In this document: positions 21,623 through 35,790 of the stretch, piece after piece
Numbering within the stretch: position 1 is the first letter of the stretch
How the letters are laid out: each line of letters begins with the position of its first letter
Assembly: GCA_964057225.1 (NCBI GenBank)
Contig: OZ059896.1
Location: forward strand, 22,750,501-22,814,500
Source: Auanema rhodensis
Lineage: Eukaryota; Nematoda; Chromadorea; Rhabditida; Rhabditidae
Direction of reading: 5' to 3'
Length of the DNA: 64,000 nt
Translations under genes and position numbers: made by a program
Notes under the pieces: generated by a model
Databases searched by the model: none
Told to the model about the DNA's origin: nothing
Seen by the model: the letters and a program-made list of their open reading frames with translations, nothing else

Positions 21623-23262
21623 AGATGCGGTTTTCAAAATTAGATTCCCCATGTCCATATTAGTCTAAAAACAAATTTTTATTAATATTGGTTCATGGTA
21701 ACCATGTCTTTGAAATTTACGTGAACTTTAATTTATGCTAATTAAATGTACACGTGATGTGCACTTGGTATGTAACTCGCTTCACGTGAAAGATAAAAAG
21801 ATGCAGTTTTCAAAATTAGATTCCCCATGTCCATATTAGTCTAAAAACAAATTTTTATTGATATTGGTTCATGGTAACCATGTCTTTGAAATTTACGTGA
21901 ACTTTAATTTATGCTAATTAAATCTACACGTGATGTGCACTTGGTATGTAACTCGCTTCACGTGAAAAATAAAAAGATGCGGTTTTCAAAATTAGATTCC
22001 CCATGTCCATATTAGTCTAAAAACAAATTTTTATTAATATTGGTTCATGGTAACCATGACTTTGAAATTTACGTGAACTTTAATTTATGCTAATTAAATG
22101 TACACGTGATGAGCACTTGGTATGTAACTCGCTTCACGTGAAAGATAAAGAGATGCGGTTTTCAAAATTAGATTCCCCATGTCCATATTAGTCTAAAAAC
22201 AAATTTTTATTGATATTGGTTCATGGTAACCATGACTTTGAAATTTACGTGAACTTTAATTTATGCTAATTAAATGTACACGTGATGTGCACTTGGTATG
22301 TAACTCGCTTCACGTGAAAGATAAAGAGATGCGGTTTTCAAAATTAGATTCCCCATGTCCATATTAGTCTAAAAACAAATTTCTATTGATATTGGTTTAT
22401 GGTAACCATGTCTTTGAAATTTACGTGAACTTTAATTTATGCTAATTAAATCTACACGTGATGTGCACTTGGTATGTAACTCGCTTCACGTGAAAAATAA
22501 AAAGATGCGGTTTTCAAAATTAGATTCCCCATGTCCATATTAGTCTAAAAACAAATTTTTATTAATATTGGTTCATGGTAACCATGTCTTTGAAATTTAC
22601 GTGAACTTTAATTTATGCTAATTAAATGTACACGTGATGTGCACTTGGTATGTAACTCGCTTCACGTGAAAGATAAAAAGATGCAGTTTTCAAAATTAGA
22701 TTCCCCATGTCCATATTAGTCTAAAAACAAATTTTTATTGATATTGGTTCATGGTAACCATGTCTTTGAAATTTACGTGAACTTTAATTTATGCTAATTA
22801 AATCTACACGTGATGTGCACTTGGTATGTAACTCGCTTCACGTGAAAAATAAAAAGATGCGGTTTTCAAAATTAGATTCCCCATGTCCATATTAGTCTAA
22901 AAACAAATTTTTATTAATATTGGTTCATGGTAACCATGACTTTGAAATTTACGTGAACTTTAATTTATGCTAATTAAATGTACACGTGATGAGCACTTGG
23001 TATGTAACTCGCTTCACGTGAAAGATAAAGAGATGCGGTTTTCAAAATTAGATTCCCCATGTCCATATTAGTCTAAAAACAAATTTTTATTGATATTGGT
23101 TCATGGTAACCATGACTTTGAAATTTACGTGAACTTTAATTTATGCTAATTAAATGTACACGTGATGTGCACTTGGTATGTAACTCGCTTCACGTGAAAG
23201 ATAAAGAGATGCGGTTTTCAAAATTAGATTCCCCATGTCCATATTAGTCTAAAAACAAATTT
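21623..23262 (+). repeat. 5-mer tandem duplication (880 bp)
   Basis: Bases 21,623-22,382 and 22,503-23,262 (760 bp) show no mismatch by eye. Marks are GATGCAGTTTT, AAATCTAC with GAAAAATAAAAAG, and GATGAGCAC (22,108 and 22,988), which is found only here. The right limit is TTTCTATT against TTTTTATT at 22,383. Confidence 0.85.
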
Positions 23263-24143
23263 TTATTGATATTGGTTCATGGTAACCATGACTTTGAAAT
23301 TTACGTGAACTTTAATTTATGCTAATTAAATGTACACGTGATGTGCACTTGGTATGTAACTCGCTTCACGTGAAAGATAAAGAGATGCGGTTTTCAAAAT
23401 TAGATTCCCCATGTCCATATTAGTCTAAAAACAAATTTTTATTAATATTGGTTCATGGTAACCATGTCTTTGAAATTTACGTGAACTTTAATTTATGCTA
23501 ATTAAATGTACACGTGATGTGCACTTGGTATGTAACTCGCTTCACGTGAAAGATAAAGAGATGCGGTTTTCAAAATTAGATTCCCCATGTCCATATTAGT
23601 CTAAAAACAAATTTTTATTGATATTGGTTCATGGTAACCATGACTTTGAAATTTACGTGAACTTTAATTTATGCTAATTAAATGTACACGTGATGTGCAC
23701 TTGGTATGTAACTCGCTTCACGTGAAAGATAAAGAGATGCGGTTTTCAAAATTAGATTCCCCATGTCCATATTAGTCTAAAAACAAATTTCTATTGATAT
23801 TGGTTTATGGTAACCATGTCTTTGAAATTTACGTGAACTTTAATTTATGCTAATTAAATCTACACGTGATGTGCACTTGGTATGTAACTCGCTTCACGTG
23901 AAAAATAAAAAGATGCGGTTTTCAAAATTAGATTCCCCATGTCCATATTAGTCTAAAAACAAATTTTTATTAATATTGGTTCATGGTAACCATGACTTTG
24001 AAATTTACGTGAACTTTAATTTATGCTAATTAAATGTACACGTGATGTGCACTTGGTATGTAACTCGCTTCACGTGAAAGATAAAGAGATGCGGTTTTCA
24101 AAATTAGATTCCCCATGTCCATATTAGTCTAAAAACAAATTTC

Positions 24144-26797
24144 TATTGATATTGGTTCATGGTAACCATGACTTTGAAATTTACGTGAACTTTAATTTAT
24201 GCTAATTAAATGTACACGTGATGTGCACTTGGTATGTAACTCGCTTCACGTGAAAGATAAAGAGATGCGGTTTTCAAAATTAGATTCCCCATGTCCATAT
24301 TAGTCTAAAAACAAATTTTTATTGATATTGGTTCATGGTAACCATGACTTTGAAATTTACGTGAACTTTAATTTATGCTAATTAAATGTACACGTGATGT
24401 GCACTTGGTATGTAACTCGCTTCACGTGAAAGATAAAGAGATGCGGTTTTCAAAATTAGATTCCCCATGTCCATATTAGTCTAAAAACAAATTTTTATTA
24501 ATATTGGTTCATGGTAACCATGTCTTTGAAATTTACGTGAACTTTAATTTATGCTAATTAAATGTACACGTGATGTGCACTTGGTATGTAACTCGCTTCA
24601 CGTGAAAGATAAAGAGATGCGGTTTTCAAAATTAGATTCCCCATGTCCATATTAGTCTAAAAACAAATTTTTATTGATATTGGTTCATGGTAACCATGAC
24701 TTTGAAATTTACGTGAACTTTAATTTATGCTAATTAAATGTACACGTGATGTGCACTTGGTATGTAACTCGCTTCACGTGAAAGATAAAGAGATGCGGTT
24801 TTTAAAATTAGATTCCCCATGTCCATATTAGTCTAAAAACAAATTTTTATTAATATTGGTTCATGGTAACCATGTCTTTGAAATTTACGTGAACTTTAAT
24901 TTATGCTAATTAAATGTACACGTGATGTGCTCTTGGTATGTAACTCGCTTCACGTGAAAGATAAAGAGATGCGGTTTTCAAAATTAGATTCCCCATGTCC
25001 ATTTTAGTCTAAAAACAAATTTTTATTGATATTGGTTTATGGTAACCATATCTTTGAAATTTACGTGAACTTTAATTTATGCTAATTAAATGTACACGTG
25101 ATGTGCACTTGGTATGTAACTCGCTTCACGTGAAAGATAAAGAGATGCGGTTTTCAAAATTAGATTCCCCATGTCCATATTAGTCTAAAAACAAATTTTT
25201 ATTGATATTGGTTCATGGTAACCATGACTTTGAAATTTACGTGAACTTTAATTTATGCTAATTAAATGTACACGTGATGTGCACTTGGTATGTAACTCGC
25301 TTCACGTGAAAGATAAAGCGATGCGGTTTTCAAAATTAGATTCCCCATGTCCATATTAGTCTAAAAACAAATTTTTATTAATATTGGTTCATGGTAACCA
25401 TGTCTTTGAAATTTACGTGAACTTTAATTTATGCTAATTAAATGTACACGTGATGTGCACTTGGTATGTAACTCGCTTCACGTGAAAAATAAAAAGATGC
25501 GGTTTTCAAAATTAGATTCCCCATGTCCATATTAGTCTAAAAACAAATTTTTATTAATATTGGTTCATGGTAACCATGACTTTGAAATTTACGTGAACTT
25601 TAATTTATGCTAATTAAATGTACACGTGATGTGCACTTGGTATGTAACTCGCTTCACGTGAAAGATAAAGAGATGCGGTTTTCAAAATTAGATTCCCCAT
25701 GTCCATATTAGTCTAAAAACAAATTTTTATTGATATTGGTTCATGGTAACCATGACTTTGAAATTTACGTGAACTTTAATTTATGCTAATTAAATGTACA
25801 CGTGATGTGCACTTGGTATGTAACTCGCTTCACGTGAAAGATAAAGAGATGCGGTTTTCAAAATTAGATTCCCCATGTCCATATTAGTCTAAAAACAAAT
25901 TTTTATTGATATTGGTTCATGGTAACCATGACTTTGAAATTTACGTGAACTTTAATTTATGCTAATTAAATGTACACGTGATGTGCACTTGGTATGTAAC
26001 TCGCTTCACGTGAAAGATAAAGAGATGCGGTTTTCAAAATTAGATTCCCCATGTCCATATTAGTCTAAAAACAAATTTTTATTAATATTGGTTCATGGTA
26101 ACCATGTCTTTGAAATTTACGTGAACTTTAATTTATGCTAATTAAATGTACACGTGATGTGCACTTGGTATGTAACTCGCTTCACGTGAAAGATAAAGAG
26201 ATGCGGTTTTCAAAATTAGATTCCCCATGTCCATATTAGTCTAAAAACAAATTTTTATTGATATTGGTTCATGGTAACCATGACTTTGAAATTTACGTGA
26301 ACTTTAATTTATGCTAATTAAATGTACACGTGATGTGCACTTGGTATGTAACTCGCTTCACGTGAAAGATAAAGAGATGCGGTTTTTAAAATTAGATTCC
26401 CCATGTCCATATTAGTCTAAAAACAAATTTTTATTAATATTGGTTCATGGTAACCATGTCTTTGAAATTTACGTGAACTTTAATTTATGCTAATTAAATG
26501 TACACGTGATGTGCTCTTGGTATGTAACTCGCTTCACGTGAAAGATAAAGAGATGCGGTTTTCAAAATTAGATTCCCCATGTCCATTTTAGTCTAAAAAC
26601 AAATTTTTATTGATATTGGTTTATGGTAACCATATCTTTGAAATTTACGTGAACTTTAATTTATGCTAATTAAATGTACACGTGATGTGCACTTGGTATG
26701 TAACTCGCTTCACGTGAAAGATAAAGAGATGCGGTTTTCAAAATTAGATTCCCCATGTCCATATTAGTCTAAAAACAAATTTTTATTGATATTGGTT
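24144..26797 (+). repeat. 9-mer tandem duplication (1,584 bp)
   Basis: Bases 24,144-25,213 and 25,728-26,797 (1,070 bp) agree throughout apart from AAAGCGATG at about 25,319, which lies outside the matched part. Marks: GGTTTTTAAAA (24,797 and 26,381), GTGCTC (24,928 and 26,511), GTCCATTTTAG then TATGGTAACCATA. The second copy leads straight into the trimer array. A related order of marks is found near 58.9-60.4 kb, 200 monomers away. Confidence 0.85.
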
Positions 26798-28990
26798 TAT
26801 GGTAACCATATCTTTGAAATTTACGTGAACTTTAATTTATGCTAATTAAATGTACACGTGATGTGCTCTTGGTATGTAACTCGCTTCACGTGAAAGATAA
26901 AGAGATGCGGTTTTCAAAATTAGATTCCCCATGTCCATTTTAGTCTAAAAACAAATTTTTATTGATATTGGTTCATGGTAACCATGTTTTTGAAATTTAC
27001 GTGAACTTTAATTTATGCTAATTAAATGTACACGTGATGTGCACTTGGTATGTAACTCGCTTCACGTGAAAGATAAAGAGATGCGGTTTTCAAAATTAGA
27101 TTCCCCATGTCCATTTTAGTCTAAAAACAAATTTTTATTGATATTGGTTTATGGTAACCATATCTTTGAAATTTACGTGAACTTTAATTTATGCTAATTA
27201 AATGTACACGTGATGTGCACTTGGTATGTAACTCGCTTCACGTGAAAGATAAAGAGATGCGGTTTTCAAAATTAGATTCCCCATGTCCATATTAGTCTAA
27301 AAACAAATTTTTATTGATATTGGTTTATGGTAACCATATCTTTGAAATTTACGTGAACTTTAATTTATGCTAATTAAATGTACACGTGATGTGCTCTTGG
27401 TATGTAACTCGCTTCACGTGAAAGATAAAGAGATGCGGTTTTCAAAATTAGATTCCCCATGTCCATTTTAGTCTAAAAACAAATTTTTATTGATATTGGT
27501 TTATGGTAACCATATCTTTGAAATTTACGTGAACTTTAATTTATGCTAATTAAATGTACACGTGATGTGCACTTGGTATGTAACTCGCTTCACGTGAAAG
27601 ATAAAGAGATGCGGTTTTCAAAATTAGATTCCCCATGTCCATTTTAGTCTAAAAACAAATTTTTATTGATATTGGTTTATGGTAACCATATCTTTGAAAT
27701 TTACGTGAACTTTAATTTATGCTAATTAAATGTACACGTGATGTGCACTTGGTATGTAACTCGCTTCACGTGAAAGATAAAGAGATGCGGTTTTCAAAAT
27801 TAGATTCCCCATGTCCATATTAGTCTAAAAACAAATTTTTATTGATATTGGTTTATGGTAACCATATCTTTGAAATTTACGTGAACTTTAATTTATGCTA
27901 ATTAAATGTACACGTGATGTGCTCTTGGTATGTAACTCGTTTCACGTGAAAGATAAAGAGATGCGGTTTTCAAAATTAGATTCCCCATGTCCATTTTAGT
28001 CTAAAAACAAATTTTTATTGATATTGGTTCATGGTAACCATGTTTTTGAAATTTACGTGAACTTTAATTTATGCTAATTAAATGTACACGTGATGTGCAC
28101 TTGGTATGTAACTCGCTTCACGTGAAAGATAAAGAGATGCGGTTTTCAAAATTAGATTCCCCATGTCCATTTTAGTCTAAAAACAAATTTTTATTGATAT
28201 TGGTTTATGGTAACCATATCTTTGAAATTTACGTGAACTTTAATTTATGCTAATTAAATGTACACGTGATGTGCACTTGGTATGTAACTCGCTTCACGTG
28301 AAAGATAAAGAGATGCGGTTTTCAAAATTAGATTCCCCATGTCCATATTAGTCTAAAAACAAATTTTTATTGATATTGGTTTATGGTAACCATATCTTTG
28401 AAATTTACGTGAACTTTAATTTATGCTAATTAAATGTACACGTGATGTGCTCTTGGTATGTAACTCGCTTCACGTGAAAGATAAAGAGATGCGGTTTTCA
28501 AAATTAGATTCCCCATGTCCATTTTAGTCTAAAAACAAATTTTTATTGATATTGGTTTATGGTAACCATATCTTTGAAATTTACGTGAACTTTAATTTAT
28601 GCTAATTAAATGTACACGTGATGTGCACTTGGTATGTAACTCGCTTCACGTGAAAGATAAAGAGATGCGGTTTTCAAAATTAGATTCCCCATGTCCATTT
28701 TAGTCTAAAAACAAATTTTTATTGATATTGGTTTATGGTAACCATATCTTTGAAATTTACGTGAACTTTAATTTATGCTAATTAAATGTACACGTGATGT
28801 GCTCTTGGTATGTAACTCGCTTCACGTGAAAGATAAAGAGATGCGGTTTTCAAAATTAGATTCCCCATGTCCATTTTAGTCTAAAAACAAATTTTTATTG
28901 ATATTGGTTCATGGTAACCATGTTTTTGAAATTTACGTGAACTTTAATTTATGCTAATTAAATGTACACGTGATGTGCACTTGGTATGTA
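26745..28990 (+). repeat. Trimer/hexamer higher-order array
   Basis: Three monomer types alternate: X (CATATTAG, TATGGTAACCATA, GTGCTC), Y (CATTTTAG, CATGGTAACCATGTTTTTG, GTGCAC) and Z (CATTTTAG, TATGGTAACCATA, GTGCAC). The order I read is X Y Z X Z Z X Y Z X Z X Y. GTGCTC therefore recurs at 26,863, 27,391, 27,919 and 28,447, exactly 528 bp apart, then at 28,799. Y recurs at 1,056 and then 880 bp. This is the most regular multi-copy higher-order unit in the window. Confidence 0.85.
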
Positions 28991-30094
28991 ACTCGCTTCA
29001 CGTGAAAAATAAAGAGATGCGGTTTTCAAAATTAGATTCCCCATGTCCATATTAGTCTAAAAACAAATTTTTATTGATATTGGTTCATGGTAACCATGAC
29101 TTTGAAATTTACGTGAACTTTAATTTATGCTAATTAAATGTACACGTGATGTGCACTTGGTATGTAACTCGCTTCACGTGAAAGATAAAGAGATGCGGTT
29201 TTCAAAATTAGATTCCCCATGTCCATATTAGTCTAAAAACAAATTTCTATTGATATTGGTTTATGGTAACCATGTCTTTGAAATTTACGTGAACTTTAAT
29301 TTATGCTAATTAAATGTACACGTGATGTGCACTTGGTATGTAACTCGCTTCACGTGAAAAATAAAAAGATGCGGTTTTCAAAATTAGATTCCCCATGTCC
29401 ATATCAGTCTAAAAACAAATTTTTATTAATATTGGTTCATGGTAACCATGTCTTTGAAATTTACGTGAACTTTAATTTATGCTAATTAAATGTACACGTG
29501 ATGTGCACTTGGTATGTAACTCGCTTCACGTGAAAGATAAAAAGATGCAGTTTTCAAAATTAGATTCCCCATGTCCATATTAGTCTAAAAACAAATTTTT
29601 ATTGATATTGGTTCATGGTAACCATGTCTTTGAAATTTACGTGAACTTTAATTTATGCTAATTAAATGTACACGTGATGTGCACTTGGTATGTAACTCGC
29701 TTCACGTGAAAAATAAAGAGATGCGGTTTCCAAAATTAGATTCCCCCTGTCCATATTAGTCTAAAAACAAATTTTTATTAATATTGGTTCATGGTAACCA
29801 TGACTTTGAAATTTACGTGAACTTTAATTTATGCTAATTAAATGTACACGTGATGTGCACTTGGTATGTAACTCGCTTCACGTGAAAGATAAAGAGATGC
29901 GGTTTTCAAAATTAGATTCCCCATGTCCATATTAGTCTAAAAACAAATTTTTATTAATATTGGTTCATGGTAACCATGACTTTGAAATTTACGTGAACTT
30001 TAATTTATGCTAATTAAATGTACACGTGATGTGCACTTGGTATGTAACTCGCTTAACGTGAAAGATAAAGAGATGCGGTTTTCAAATTTAGATT

Positions 30095-31210
30095 CCCCAT
30101 GTCCATATTAGTCTAAAAACAAATTTTTATTAATATTGGTTCATGGTAACCATGACTTTGAAATTTACGTGAACTTTAATTTATGCTAATTAAATGTACA
30201 CGTGATGTGCACTTGGTATGTAACTCGCTTCACGTGAAAGATAAAGAGATGCGGTTTTTAAAATTAGATTCCCCATGTCCATATTAGTCTAAAAACAAAT
30301 TTCTATTGATATTGGTTTATGGTAACCATATCTTTGAAATTTACGTGAACTTTAATTTATGCTAATTAAATGTACACGTGATGTGCACTTGGTATGTAAC
30401 TCGCTTCACGTGAAAGATAAAGAGATGCGGTTTTCAAAATTAGATTCCCCATGTCCATATTAGTCTAAAAACAAATTTTTATTGATATTGGTTCATGGTA
30501 ACCATGTCTTTGAAATTTACGTGAACTTTAATTTATGCTAATTAAATGTACACGTGATGTGCACTTGGTATGTAACTCGCTTCACGTGAAAGATAAAAAG
30601 ATGCAATTTTCAAAATTAGATTCCCCATGTCCATATTAGTCTAAAAACAAATTTTTATTGATATTGGTTCATGGTAACCATGTCTTTGAAATTTACGTGA
30701 ACTTTAATTTATGCTAATTAAATCTACACGTGATGTGCACTTGGTATGTAACTCGCTTCACGTGAAAAATAAAGAGATGCGGTTTTCAAAATTAGATTCC
30801 CCATGTCCATATTAGTCTAAAAACAAATTTTTATTAATATTGGTTCATGGTAACCATGACTTTGAAATTTACGTGAACTTTAATTTATGCTAATTAAATC
30901 TACACGTGATGTGCACTTGGTATGTAACTCGCTTCACGTGAAAAATTAAGAGATGCGGTTTTCAAAATTAAATTCCCCATGTCCATATTAGTCTAAAAAC
31001 AAATTTTTATTAATATTGGTTCATGGTAACCATGACTTTGAAATTTACGTGAACTTTAATTTATGCTAATTAAATGTACACGTGATGTGCACTTGGTATG
31101 TAACTCGCTTCACGTGAAAGATAAAGAGATGTGGTTTTCAAAATTAGATTCCCCATGTCCATATTAGTCTAAAAACAAATTTTTATTAATATTGGTTCAT
31201 GGTAACCATG
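30095..31210 (+). repeat. Block shared with 13.4-14.5 kb
   Basis: Right-hand partner of the 13,376-14,490 block. It has private substitutions that the other lacks: GATGCAATTTT (30,605), GAAAAATTAAG (30,947) and TTAAATTCCCC (30,971). TTAACGTG (30,055) and CAAATTTAG (about 30,087) lie just left of the match. A concentration of private changes suggests this copy has escaped homogenisation for longer than its neighbours. Confidence 0.75.
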
Positions 31211-34200
31211 ACTTTGAAATTTACGTGAACTTTAATTTATGCTAATTAAATGTACACGTGATGTGCACTTGGTATGTAACTCGCTTCACGTGAAAGATAA
31301 AAAGATGCAGTTTTCAAAATTAGATTCCCCATGTCCATATTAGTCTAAAAACAAATTTTTATTGATATTGGTTCATGGTAACCATGACTTTGAAATTTAC
31401 GTGAACTTTAATTTATGCTAATTAAATGTACACGTGATGTGCACTTGGTATGTAACTCGCTTCACGTGAAAGATAAAGAGATGCGGTTTTCAAAATTAGA
31501 TTCCCCATGTCCATATTAGTCTAAAATCAAATTTCTATTGATATTGGTTTATGGTAACCATGTCTTTGAAATTTACGTGAACTTTAATTTATGCTAATTA
31601 AATGTACACGTGATGTGCACTTGGTATGTAACTCGCTTCACGTGAAAAATAAAGAGATGCGGTTTTCAAAATTAGATTCCCCATGTCCATATTAGTCTAA
31701 AAACAAATTTTTATTAATATTGGTTCATGGTAACCATGTCTTTGAAATTTACGTGAACTTTAATTTATGCTAATTAAATGTACACGTGATGTGCACTTGG
31801 TATGTAACTCGCTTCACGTGAAAGATGAAGAGATGCGGTTTTCAAAATTAGATTCCCCATGTCCATATTAGTTTAAAAACAAATTTTTATTGATATTGGT
31901 TCATGGTAACCATGACTTTGAAATTTACGTGAACTTTAATTTATGCTAATTAAATGTACACGTGATGTGCACTTGGTATGTAACTCGCTTCACGTGAAAG
32001 ATAAAGAGATGCGGTTTTCAAAATTAGATTCCCCATGTCCATATTAGTCTAAAAACAAATTTTTATTGATATTGGTTCATGGTAACCATGACTTTGAAAT
32101 TTACGTGAACTTTAATTTATGCTAATTAAATGTACACGTGATGTGCACTTGGTATGTAACTCGCTTCACGTGAAAGATAAAGAGATGCGGTTTTCAAAAT
32201 TAGATTTCCCATGTCCATATTAGTCTAAAAACAAATTTCTATTGATATTGGTTCATGGTAACCATGACTTTGAAATTTACGTGAACTTTAATTTATGCTA
32301 ATTAAATGTACACGTGATGTGCACTTGGTATGTAACTCGCTTCACGTGAAAGATAAAGAGATGCGGTTTTCAAAATTAGATTCCCCATGTCCATATTAGT
32401 CTAAAAACAAATTTTTATTAATATTGGTTCATGGTAACCATGACTTTGAAATTTACGTGAACTTTAATTTATGCTAATTAAATGTACACGTGATGTGCAC
32501 TTGGTATGTAACTCGCTTCACGTGTAAGATAAAGAGATGCGGTTTTCAAAATTAGATTCCCCATGTCCATATTAGTCTAAAAACAAATTTTTATTGATAT
32601 TGGTTCATGGTAACCATGACTTTGAAATTTACGTGAACTTTAATTTATGCTAATTAAATGTACACGTGATGTGCACTTGGTATGTAACTCGCTTCACGTG
32701 AAAGATAAAGAGATGCGGTTTTCAAAATTAGATTCCCCATGTCCATATTAGTCTAAAAACAAATTTCTATCGATATTGGTTTATGGTAACCATGTCTTTG
32801 AAATTTACGTGAACTTTAATTTATGCTAATTAAATGTACACGTGATGTGCACTTGGTATGTAACTCGCTTCACGTAAAAGATGAAGAGATGAGGTTTTCA
32901 AAATTAGATTCCCCATGTCCATATTAGTTTAAAAACAAATTTTTATTGATATTGGTTCATGGTAACCATGTCTTTGAAATTTACGTGAACTTTAATTTAT
33001 GCTAATTAAATGTACACGTGATGTGCTCTTGGTATGTAACTCGCTTCACGTGAAAGATAAAGAGATGCGGTTTTCAAAATTAGATTCCCCATGTCCATAT
33101 TAGTCTAAAAACAAATTTTTATTAATATTGGTTCATGGTAACCATGACTTTGAAATTTACGTGAACTTTAATTTATGCTAATTAAATGTACACGTGATGT
33201 GCACTTGGTATGTAACTCGCTTCACGTGAAAGATAAAAAGATGCAGTTTTCAAAATTAGATTCCCCATGTCCATATTAGTCTAAAAACAAATTTTTATTG
33301 ATATTGGTTCATGGTAACCATGACTTTGAAATTTACGTGAACTTTAATTTATGCTAATTAAATGTACACGTGATGTGCACTTGGTATGTAACTCGCTTCA
33401 CGTGAAAGATAAAGAGATGCGGTTTTCAAAATTAGATTCCCCATGTCCATATTAGTCTAAAAACAAATTTCTATTGATATTGGTTTATGGTAACCATGTC
33501 TTTGAAATTTACGTGAACTTTAATTTATGCTAATTAAATGTACACGTGATGTGCACTTGGTATGTAACTCGCTTCACGTGAAAAATAAAGAGATGCGGTT
33601 TTCAAAATTAGATTCCCCATGTCCATATTAGTCTAAAAACAAATTTTTTTTAATATTGGTTCATGGTAACCATGTCTTTGAAATTTACGTGAACTTTAAT
33701 TTATGCTAATTAAATGTACACGTGATGTGCACTTGGTATGTAACTCGCTTCACGTGAAAGATGAAGAGATGCGGTTTTCAAAATTAGATTCCCCATGTCC
33801 ATATTAGTTTAAAAACAAATTTTTATTGATATTGGTTCATGGTAACCATGACTTTGAAATTTACGTGAACTTTAATTTATGCTAATTAAATGTACACGTG
33901 ATGTGCACTTGGTATGTAACTCGCTTCACGTGAAAGATAAAGAGATGCGGTTTTCAAAATTAGATTCCCCATGTCCATATTAGTCTAAAAACAAATTTTT
34001 ATTGATATTGGTTCATGGTAACCATGACTTTGAAATTTACGTGAACTTTAATTTATGCTAATTAAATGTACACGTGATGTGCACTTGGTATGTAACTCGC
34101 TTCACGTGAAAGATAAAGAGATGCGGTTTTCAAAATTAGATTTCCCATGTCCATATTAGTCTAAAAACAAATTTCTATTGATATTGGTTCATGGTAACCA

Positions 34201-35030
34201 TGACTTTGAAATTTACGTGAACTTTAATTTATGCTAATTAAATGTACACGTGATGTGCACTTGGTATGTAACTCGCTTCACGTGAAAGATAAAGAGATGC
34301 GGTTTTCAAAATTAGATTCCCCATGTCCATATTAGTCTAAAAACAAATTTTTATTAATATTGGTTCATGGTAACCATGACTTTGAAATTTACGTGAACTT
34401 TAATTTATGCTAATTAAATGTACACGTGATGTGCACTTGGTATGTAACTCGCTTCACGTGTAAGATAAAGAGATGCGGTTTTCAAAATTAGATTCCCCAT
34501 GTCCATATTAGTCTAAAAACAAATTTTTATTGATATTGGTTCATGGTAACCATGACTTTGAAATTTACGTGAACTTTAATTTATGCTAATTAAATGTACA
34601 CGTGATGTGCACTTGGTATGTAACTCGCTTCACGTGAAAGATAAAGAGATGCGGTTTTCAAAATTAGATTCCCCATGTCCATATTAGTCTAAAAACAAAT
34701 TTCTATCGATATTGGTTTATGGTAACCATGTCTTTGAAATTTACGTGAACTTTAATTTATGCTAATTAAATGTACACGTGATGTGCACTTGGTATGTAAC
34801 TCGCTTCACGTAAAAGATGAAGAGATGCGGTTTTCAAAATTAGATTCCCCATGTCCATATTAGTTTAAAAACAAATTTTTCTTGATATTGGTTCATGGTA
34901 ACCATGTCTTTGAAATTTACGTGAACTTTAATTTATGCTAATTAAATGTACACGTGATGTGCTCTTGGTATGTAACTCGCTTCACGTGAAAGATAAAGAG
35001 ATGCGGTTTTCAAAATTAGATTCCCCATGT
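31133..35030 (+). repeat. 11-mer tandem duplication (1,936 bp)
   Basis: Bases 31,133-33,094 and 33,069-35,030 (1,962 bp) differ at only four places that I saw: 31,527 T/A, 31,713 A/T, 32,892 A/C and 32,945 A/C. The unit contains in order GATGCAGTTTT, TTTCTATT, AGATGAAG with AGTTTAAAAAC, AGATTTCCC, CACGTGTAAG, TTTCTATCGAT, CACGTAAAAGATGAAG and GTGCTC. A further copy lies at 36.8-38.9 kb and an incomplete one at 16.7-18.1 kb. Confidence 0.88.
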
Positions 35031-35790
35031 ACATATTAGTCTAAAAACAAATTTTTATTGATATTGGTGCATGGTAACCATGACTTTGAAATTTACGTGA
35101 ACTTTAATTTATGCTAATTAAATGTACACGTGATGTGCACTTGGTATGTAACTCGCTTCACGTGAAAGATGAAGAGATGCGGTTTTCAAAAGTAGATTCC
35201 CCATGTCCATATTAGTCTAAAAACAAATTTTTATTGATATTGGTGCATGGTAACCATGACTTTGAAATTTACGTGAACTTTAATTTATGCTAATTAAATG
35301 TACACGTGATGTGCACTTGGTATGTAACTCGCTTCACGTGAAAGATAAAGAGATGCGGTTTTCAAAATTAGATTCCCCATGTCCATATTAGTCTAAAAAC
35401 AAATTTCTATTGATATTGGTTTATGGTAACCATATCTTTGAAATTTACGTGAACTTTAATTTATGCTAATTAAATGTACACGTGATGTGCACTTGGTATG
35501 TAACTCGCTTCACGTGAAAGATAAAGAGATGCGGTTTTCAAAATTAGATTCCCCATGTCCATATTAGTCTAAAAACAAATTTTTATTGATATTGGTTCAT
35601 GGTAACCATGTCTTTGAAATTTACGTGAACTTTAATTTATGCTAATTAAATGTACACGTGATGTGCACTCGGTATGTAACTCGCTTCACGTGAAAAATAA
35701 AGAGATGCGGTTTCCAAAATTAGATTCCCCATGTCCATATTAGTCTAAAAACAAATTTTTATTAATATTGGTTCATGGTAACCATGTCTT

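Noticed and set aside
29303-29485. 60-codon open reading frame
   Set aside because: It lies wholly inside the satellite and crosses a monomer boundary. It is open only because TTAG became TCAG at 29,405 in this monomer. It shows no protein motif, and the same DNA in other monomers is interrupted.
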